A stretch of 44,753 nt of DNA from Bacteroidota bacterium. GTDB taxonomy: Bacteria; Bacteroidota; Bacteroidia; UKL13-3. Below the pieces are notes generated by a model, which was not told the origin of the DNA, did not search any database, and was given only the letters and a program-made list of their open reading frames with translations. Shown one piece after another: positions 40,002-44,753 of the stretch. The position numbers were made by a program, and so were the translations under genes. Position 1 is the stretch's first letter. Every line of letters starts with the position of its first letter. The DNA lies in NCBI GenBank assembly GCA_947459075.1, contig CANHBJ010000004.1, forward strand, positions 1 through 44,753, given 5' to 3'.

Positions 40002-40238
40002 ATGGAAATCATAATTATTTATCCGGTATTTGTGGGTATGGGCATTGCCACCGCTGAACTTGCTAGTCAAAAAGGTTATAAAGCAAGGTGGTGGTTTTTA
40101 TTCGGAACGCTCATTCCTTTGGTATCAACCATAATATTATTCATGCTTAATAATAAGCGAATACATGAATTATCAGAAACAATTACACAACCCGATGTTA
40201 CACATAATGATAAAATATTGTATAAAAAACCTATATAA
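40002..40238 (+). CDS. Small membrane protein of unknown function
   Basis: MEIIIIYPVFVGMGIATAELASQKGYKARWWFLFGTLIPLVSTIILFML. Confidence 0.6.
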   Translation: MEIIIIYPVFVGMGIATAELASQKGYKARWWFLFGTLIPLVSTIILFMLNNKRIHELSETITQPDVTHNDKILYKKPI

Positions 40239-40264
40239 TTTGTGGTTCATATAACTACCTTTGT

Positions 40265-40930
40265 ATGGTGATTAAATGGTGGAAAATATTAGGTGCGCTA
40301 TTGGTTTTATACGCACTTATTTGGGGGTTAATAACACCCATACCTAAGCTTGCAATTTTAGAAGAAAGCATACGTAACTTATTTTACCACGTACCCATGT
40401 GGTTTGGTATGGTGCTATTATTATTAGGCTCAATGGTTAACGCAATTAAATTTTTGCGTAAAGGTTACTTAAAGGATGATATCAAATCGGCACAACTTAC
40501 ACACGTGGGTGTTTTGTTTGGTATGATGGGCATTGTAACCGGAATGATTTGGGCTAAAAATACTTGGGGTGCATATTGGACAAACGATCCAAAGTTAAAT
40601 AGTGCTGCAATAGGCATGTTAATTTATCTAGCCTACATCGTTTTACGTAGTAGTATTGAAGATGAAGAAAAACGTGCTCGAGTTTCGGCCGTATACAATA
40701 TATTCAGTTTTCCAATTTTCGTGGTGTTGATTTTTATTTTACCCCGATTAACTGCTAGTTTGCACCCAGGTAATGGCGGTAATCCGGGGTTTAATAGTTA
40801 TGATTTAGATAGCAAACTACGTTTAGTGTTTTATCCGGCAGTAATTGGTTGGACGTTAATAGGATATTGGATTGCGGATTTAGCTATTCGAAAAGAACTT
40901 ATAAAACAAAAACAATTAGACAATGAATAG
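40265..40930 (+). CDS. ccmC: Cytochrome c maturation protein CcmC
   Basis: Multi-TM; FYHVPMWFGM and WGAYWTNDPKLNSAAIGMLIYLAYIVLR (WxWD-like heme-handling region). Confidence 0.92.
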   Translation: MVIKWWKILGALLVLYALIWGLITPIPKLAILEESIRNLFYHVPMWFGMVLLLLGSMVNAIKFLRKGYLKDDIKSAQLTHVGVLFGMMGIVTGMIWAKNTWGAYWTNDPKLNSAAIGMLIYLAYIVLRSSIEDEEKRARVSAVYNIFSFPIFVVLIFILPRLTASLHPGNGGNPGFNSYDLDSKLRLVFYPAVIGWTLIGYWIADLAIRKELIKQKQLDNE

Positions 40931-41090
40931 TATACTTAATACAATCTTGTTGCAAACACAAGTTGCAACTGAGCAAGTTTCAACTCAAAAATTTGAAGTT
41001 ACGGTAGCTGTTATTGCCGTTATATTTATTGGTATTGTTGGTTACTTAATTAGTATCGACAGAAAACTTTTAAAACTAGAAAAAAAATAG
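40923..41090 (+). CDS. ccmD: CcmD-like single-TM protein (55 aa)
   Basis: Not in the ORF track. MNSILNTILLQTQVATEQVSTQKFEVTVAVIAVIFIGIVGYLISIDRKLLKLEKK, overlapping the ccmC end and 4 nt before ccmE. Confidence 0.75.
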   Translation: MNSILNTILLQTQVATEQVSTQKFEVTVAVIAVIFIGIVGYLISIDRKLLKLEKK

Positions 41091-41094
41091 AGCG

Positions 41095-41481
41095 ATGAAA
41101 AATACGCATATTATTATCATTGCTTTAATAGCTGTTGCTATTGGCGCTATCATTAGCACTTATGGTGATTCAAGTACTTACGAGGGTTTTACTAAAGCAG
41201 CCGAAAACCCAGATAAAGAGTACCATGTTGTTGGTGTTTTAAATAAAGAAAAACCACGCGAGTATAATCCGCAGTTAGACGCCAATTTATTTACTTTTTA
41301 TTTAATAGACGAGCAGGGAAAAGAAAGTAAAGTAGTATACAGAGCACCTGAACCTGCCGATTTTGAACGCAGCGAAAAAGTTGTTTTAATTGGAAAAATG
41401 AATGGCGATCATTTTGAAGCCAACAAAATTTTATTAAAATGTCCAAGTAAGTATAATGAAGGACAAGCACCTCAAGGATAA
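41095..41481 (+). CDS. ccmE: Cytochrome c maturation protein CcmE (CxxxY-type)
   Basis: N-terminal TM anchor, OB-fold pattern, VVLIGKMNGDHFEANKILLKCPSKYNEG; between ccmC/ccmD and ccmF. Confidence 0.85.
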   Translation: MKNTHIIIIALIAVAIGAIISTYGDSSTYEGFTKAAENPDKEYHVVGVLNKEKPREYNPQLDANLFTFYLIDEQGKESKVVYRAPEPADFERSEKVVLIGKMNGDHFEANKILLKCPSKYNEGQAPQG

Positions 41482-41501
41482 TATATTTTGTCAATAAAAT
41501 T

Positions 41502-41539
41502 AAACGCCCGACTGAATTAATCAATCGGGCGTTTTTAAT
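41502..41539 (+). terminator. Intrinsic terminator after ccmE
   Basis: aaacgcccga ... tcgggcgttt followed by T's. Confidence 0.85.
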
Positions 41540-41676
41540 GCTATCTGTTTATAAGCCAATACACAGCAAATTCAAATAACCTAATCTTATAACCAAGTGT
41601 AAAATAAGCATACAACAAGGCTTTTTTGTGATTTTAAAGGTTATTTTTGCACTCAAATATTAATGCATTTTATATC

Positions 41677-44076
41677 GTGAACGAAGTACAATTTATTGGC
41701 GAACGCCTGATATACGGAAACCTAGGGCATTTAGCCGTTGTAGTTTCATTTGGTACAGCTATTATCGCAACCTTTGCATATTTATTTGCTGCGAATAACC
41801 CCGAGGAAAAGTCGTGGCAAAAAATTGCAACAGCCGCATTTTATACTCATACAATATCTATACTCAGTGTAGTTTTGATGTTGTTTTTAATTATTCGTTT
41901 GCATTTGTTCGAGTACCATTATGCTTGGCAACATTCATCTACCGACTTACCACTTGAGTACATGGTATCATGTTTTTGGGAAGGGCAAGAAGGTAGTTTT
42001 CTATTATGGATTTTTTGGCATGTAGTAATTGGTAATATATTGGTGCGTTCAGCCAAATCATGGAAGTTTGAAGTAATGGCGGTGGTAATGATGTGCCAAA
42101 TTGTGCTTACATCCATGCTTATTGGGGTTAAAATTTTAGGATACAAAATTGGTAGCAGTCCTTTTGAATTGTTGCGCAATGCAATAGAAGGTCCAATTTT
42201 TAAACAAGCCGATTACCTCAGTAAAATAAAAGACGGAAATGGTTTAAATCCTTTATTACAAAATTATTGGATGGTTATTCACCCACCCACATTGTTTTTT
42301 GGATTTGCTACCACCATTGTTCCGTTTGCATATGTAATTGCAGGCTTATGGAAACGTGATTATGTAGGTTGGTTAAAACCTGCTTTGCCATGGGCACTAA
42401 TTAGTGTTATGGTGTTGGGTACAGGTATTATTATGGGCGGTTTCTGGGCATACGAAAGTTTAAGTTTTGGTGGTTATTGGGCTTGGGATCCGGTAGAGAA
42501 TGCATCACTTGTTCCTTGGTTAATATTAATTGCCGGTGTTCACGTAATGATAATTTATAAAACAACAGGCAACTCATTAATTGTTGGCATGATACTGATT
42601 ATTTCAACTTTCTTATTGGTGTTATACGCTACTTTTTTAACCCGTAGTGGTATTTTAGGAAATGCATCTGTTCATTCATTTACAGATTTAGGCATGAGCG
42701 GGCAGTTGTTGTTGTTTATGTTTGTTTTTCTTGGATTATCAGTTTTTATGCTAGCTATTCGTTGGAAAGAGTTACCACGAAGTGCCAAAGATGAAGATGC
42801 ATACACCCGTGAATTCTGGATGTTTATTGGCAGTTTGGTTCTAACTATTTCTGCATTTCAAATAATTCTAACCACATCACTTCCTGTTTTTAATAAAGTG
42901 TTTGGAACTAATATGGCTCCTCCTAGCGATGTTATTCAACATTATAACAAATGGCAAATGCCAATGGCCATTATCATTGCATTACTTACGGGTATTGCTC
43001 AGTTGTTAAAATATAAAAAAAATACTAGGGAGGGATTGATTAATATTTTAACTCAAGCTGCTATATCAATTGTGCTATCTGCTGCAGCCATGTTCTTATT
43101 AGAACTTAAAAATTGGTTTTATGTTGGGTTAATGTTTGCTTCTGTTTATGCGATTGTTGCAAACTTATTTACGATGCGGCCTTATTTAACTGGTAAGTTT
43201 AAAATGGCTGGAGCAAACGTTGCGCACATCGGTTTTGGATTATTATTAGTTGGTGTATTGGTTTCATCTGCCAATAAACAAGTAATATCCATTAACCAAA
43301 GCGGTATGCAATTAAACCCCGAATTTGATGCACAAGCCAATATGGAGCATGTTTACCTTGAAAAAGGTAAATCGTTACGTATGGGTGATTATGAAATTGA
43401 GTATAAGGCAGACTCAACAGAATGGGTTAATAATTATTTTCAAGTACATTACAAAAAAATAAAACCAAATTCTAATGAGGTTGATTATGAATTTGATTTA
43501 TATCCAAATGCGCAAATAAATCCTAAAATGGGATTGGTAGCCAACCCTGATACCAAACATTACATCAGCCATGATGTATTTACTTATGTAAGCTCTGTGC
43601 CGAAAGAAAAAACAACCAAGTTTGTTCACGAAAAATTACATGAAGTTAAACTTGGCGATACCATATACACCAACAATGGTTATGCTATATTAGAGAACAT
43701 AAACTCTAACGCAAAAGAGTCTAACTTAGATGTTAAGAATTTAAGTTTATTAATTGCTGCAGAGTTAAAAGTTTATGCATTAAATGGTACTTATAGTGCT
43801 ACACCAATGTATGGAATACGCGAGAATTCAGAGATTAAGTTTGAAAGTATTGTTGATGAAGCGAAGTTGAGATTTAAGTTTATGGGGGTTAATCCTCAAA
43901 CTAAATCCATAACCATAGAAACTGCTGAGCAAGATACCAGTGGAGATTTTATTATAATGAAAGCCATTGTATTTCCTTGGATTAATTTTGTTTGGGCAGG
44001 AACTATTATCATGATTGTTGGCTTCCTATTGGCCATTTGGCGCAGATTGTCTGAACATCAACGTGTGCGAAATTAG
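41677..44076 (+). CDS. ccmF: Cytochrome c heme lyase subunit CcmF
   Basis: WWD-type motif FWAYESLSFGGYWAWDPVENASLVPWL; many TM helices; probable GTG start at 41677 (VNEVQFIGERLIYGNLGH). Confidence 0.93.
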   Translation: MNEVQFIGERLIYGNLGHLAVVVSFGTAIIATFAYLFAANNPEEKSWQKIATAAFYTHTISILSVVLMLFLIIRLHLFEYHYAWQHSSTDLPLEYMVSCFWEGQEGSFLLWIFWHVVIGNILVRSAKSWKFEVMAVVMMCQIVLTSMLIGVKILGYKIGSSPFELLRNAIEGPIFKQADYLSKIKDGNGLNPLLQNYWMVIHPPTLFFGFATTIVPFAYVIAGLWKRDYVGWLKPALPWALISVMVLGTGIIMGGFWAYESLSFGGYWAWDPVENASLVPWLILIAGVHVMIIYKTTGNSLIVGMILIISTFLLVLYATFLTRSGILGNASVHSFTDLGMSGQLLLFMFVFLGLSVFMLAIRWKELPRSAKDEDAYTREFWMFIGSLVLTISAFQIILTTSLPVFNKVFGTNMAPPSDVIQHYNKWQMPMAIIIALLTGIAQLLKYKKNTREGLINILTQAAISIVLSAAAMFLLELKNWFYVGLMFASVYAIVANLFTMRPYLTGKFKMAGANVAHIGFGLLLVGVLVSSANKQVISINQSGMQLNPEFDAQANMEHVYLEKGKSLRMGDYEIEYKADSTEWVNNYFQVHYKKIKPNSNEVDYEFDLYPNAQINPKMGLVANPDTKHYISHDVFTYVSSVPKEKTTKFVHEKLHEVKLGDTIYTNNGYAILENINSNAKESNLDVKNLSLLIAAELKVYALNGTYSATPMYGIRENSEIKFESIVDEAKLRFKFMGVNPQTKSITIETAEQDTSGDFIIMKAIVFPWINFVWAGTIIMIVGFLLAIWRRLSEHQRVRN

Positions 44077-44269
44077 GTTTAGGAAGTCTATATCACAATA
44101 TTGACTTTACATTGGGTGTGATCTGCAATGGAGTATAGGCCTAAAAGGGCTCTAGTAGAAGTTAGGATGATTTACTTTAATAAACAAACTATCAACCATT
44201 TACCAATCAATTTGTATAGAAGGTGAAAATTAAGTATGTTTATGCTTCAATTGATATAATTTAATTTTA

Positions 44270-44746
44270 TTGAAAACTGCTGTTATCATAGGCTCTGGAA
44301 ACGTTGCCACTTGTTTTGCAAAAGCATTTGTAAAAAAGGGCATTTCAATTGATGCTGTTTATAGTCGTAATTTAAATCATGCAAAACAACTTGCAGATAA
44401 AGTGGGAGGTATTGCAATTAATAATTTTAATAAACTTCCTATCAATGCCGATTTATATTTAATTGCGGTTAGTGATAATGCTATAGAAAATGTTTCAAAC
44501 CAATTAAATGTTAATGGATTGGTATTGCATACATCTGGTTTTACTGCTATGGCTACTTTAAAAAACAATAAGCGATACGGGGTTTTATATGGTCTACAAA
44601 CCTTTAATAAAAAATCAAAAACAGATTTAGATTATGTTCCTTTATTAATAGAAGCATCAAGTCTTAAAGATGAAAAAATCTTAAGGCATTTTGCTTTAAG
44701 TATTAGTGAAAATGTACAAGTGGCAAATACACATGGACTAAAATAA
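44270..44746 (+). CDS. Rossmann-fold/DUF2520-like oxidoreductase, apparently lacking its C-terminal domain
   Basis: TAVIIGSGNVATCFAKAFVKKGISIDAVYSRN, DLYLIAVSDNAIENV, LVLHTSGF, YGLQTF; TTG start; stop at 158 aa near the window end. Confidence 0.7.
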   Translation: MKTAVIIGSGNVATCFAKAFVKKGISIDAVYSRNLNHAKQLADKVGGIAINNFNKLPINADLYLIAVSDNAIENVSNQLNVNGLVLHTSGFTAMATLKNNKRYGVLYGLQTFNKKSKTDLDYVPLLIEASSLKDEKILRHFALSISENVQVANTHGLK

Positions 44747-44753
44747 TAGGAAT

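Noticed and set aside
40256-40263. TACCTTTG motif immediately before ccmC
   Set aside because: Matches TAnnTTTG, but the upstream TTG is at the wrong spacing and the start site would fall inside the gene.
44077-44269. 193-bp spacer after ccmF
   Set aside because: Checked for small ORFs, tRNA-like segments and hairpins; nothing convincing.
1-44753. CRISPR arrays, tRNA/rRNA genes, transposases, phage or defence genes
   Set aside because: No direct-repeat arrays, no tRNA T-loop sequences in spacers and no matching proteins seen by eye; a tRNAscan-SE/Infernal run would be needed to exclude weak RNAs.

Overview
AT-rich chromosomal segment from a Bacteroidota (Bacteroidetes) bacterium. It is mostly housekeeping genes plus the core of the type IX secretion system (T9SS) / gliding machinery. 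T9SS content: porT downstream of ubiE (80-1476, -), a porP/sprF-like gene followed by gldK-gldL-gldM-gldN (6970-12730, +), and two probable T9SS-related secreted proteins (18633-19736, 35781-37454). Other recognisable genes: engB, hemW, a BamA/TamA-like outer-membrane protein, DUF4271-hemD, dtd, rsgA, crcB, adk, obgE, ispE, a DedA-family gene, a GT2 glycosyltransferase, dcd, an FtsE-like ATPase, prfB with a programmed +1 frameshift, thiolase, a class IV aminotransferase, mnmA, bshB1, a PaaE-like oxidoreductase, and a cytochrome c maturation cluster (ccmC, ccmD-like, ccmE, ccmF). No tRNA/rRNA genes, CRISPR arrays, IS elements or phage genes were seen. I found no clearly new multi-gene system. 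The best leads are: (i) the prfB recoding site, using an internal AGGAGG in a sequence whose start codons mostly lack Shine-Dalgarno motifs, with a terminator-like hairpin directly upstream; (ii) two small ORFs missed by the ORF track, a CxC-tailed lipoprotein-like peptide and a CcmD-like protein; (iii) a CxxxY-type CcmE; (iv) a decayed-looking reading frame at 27721-27921; (v) a 46-bp perfect palindrome between ispE and a T9SS-cargo gene; (vi) a DUF2520-like gene that stops early at the window edge. Family assignments are from reading the translations, not from database searches.
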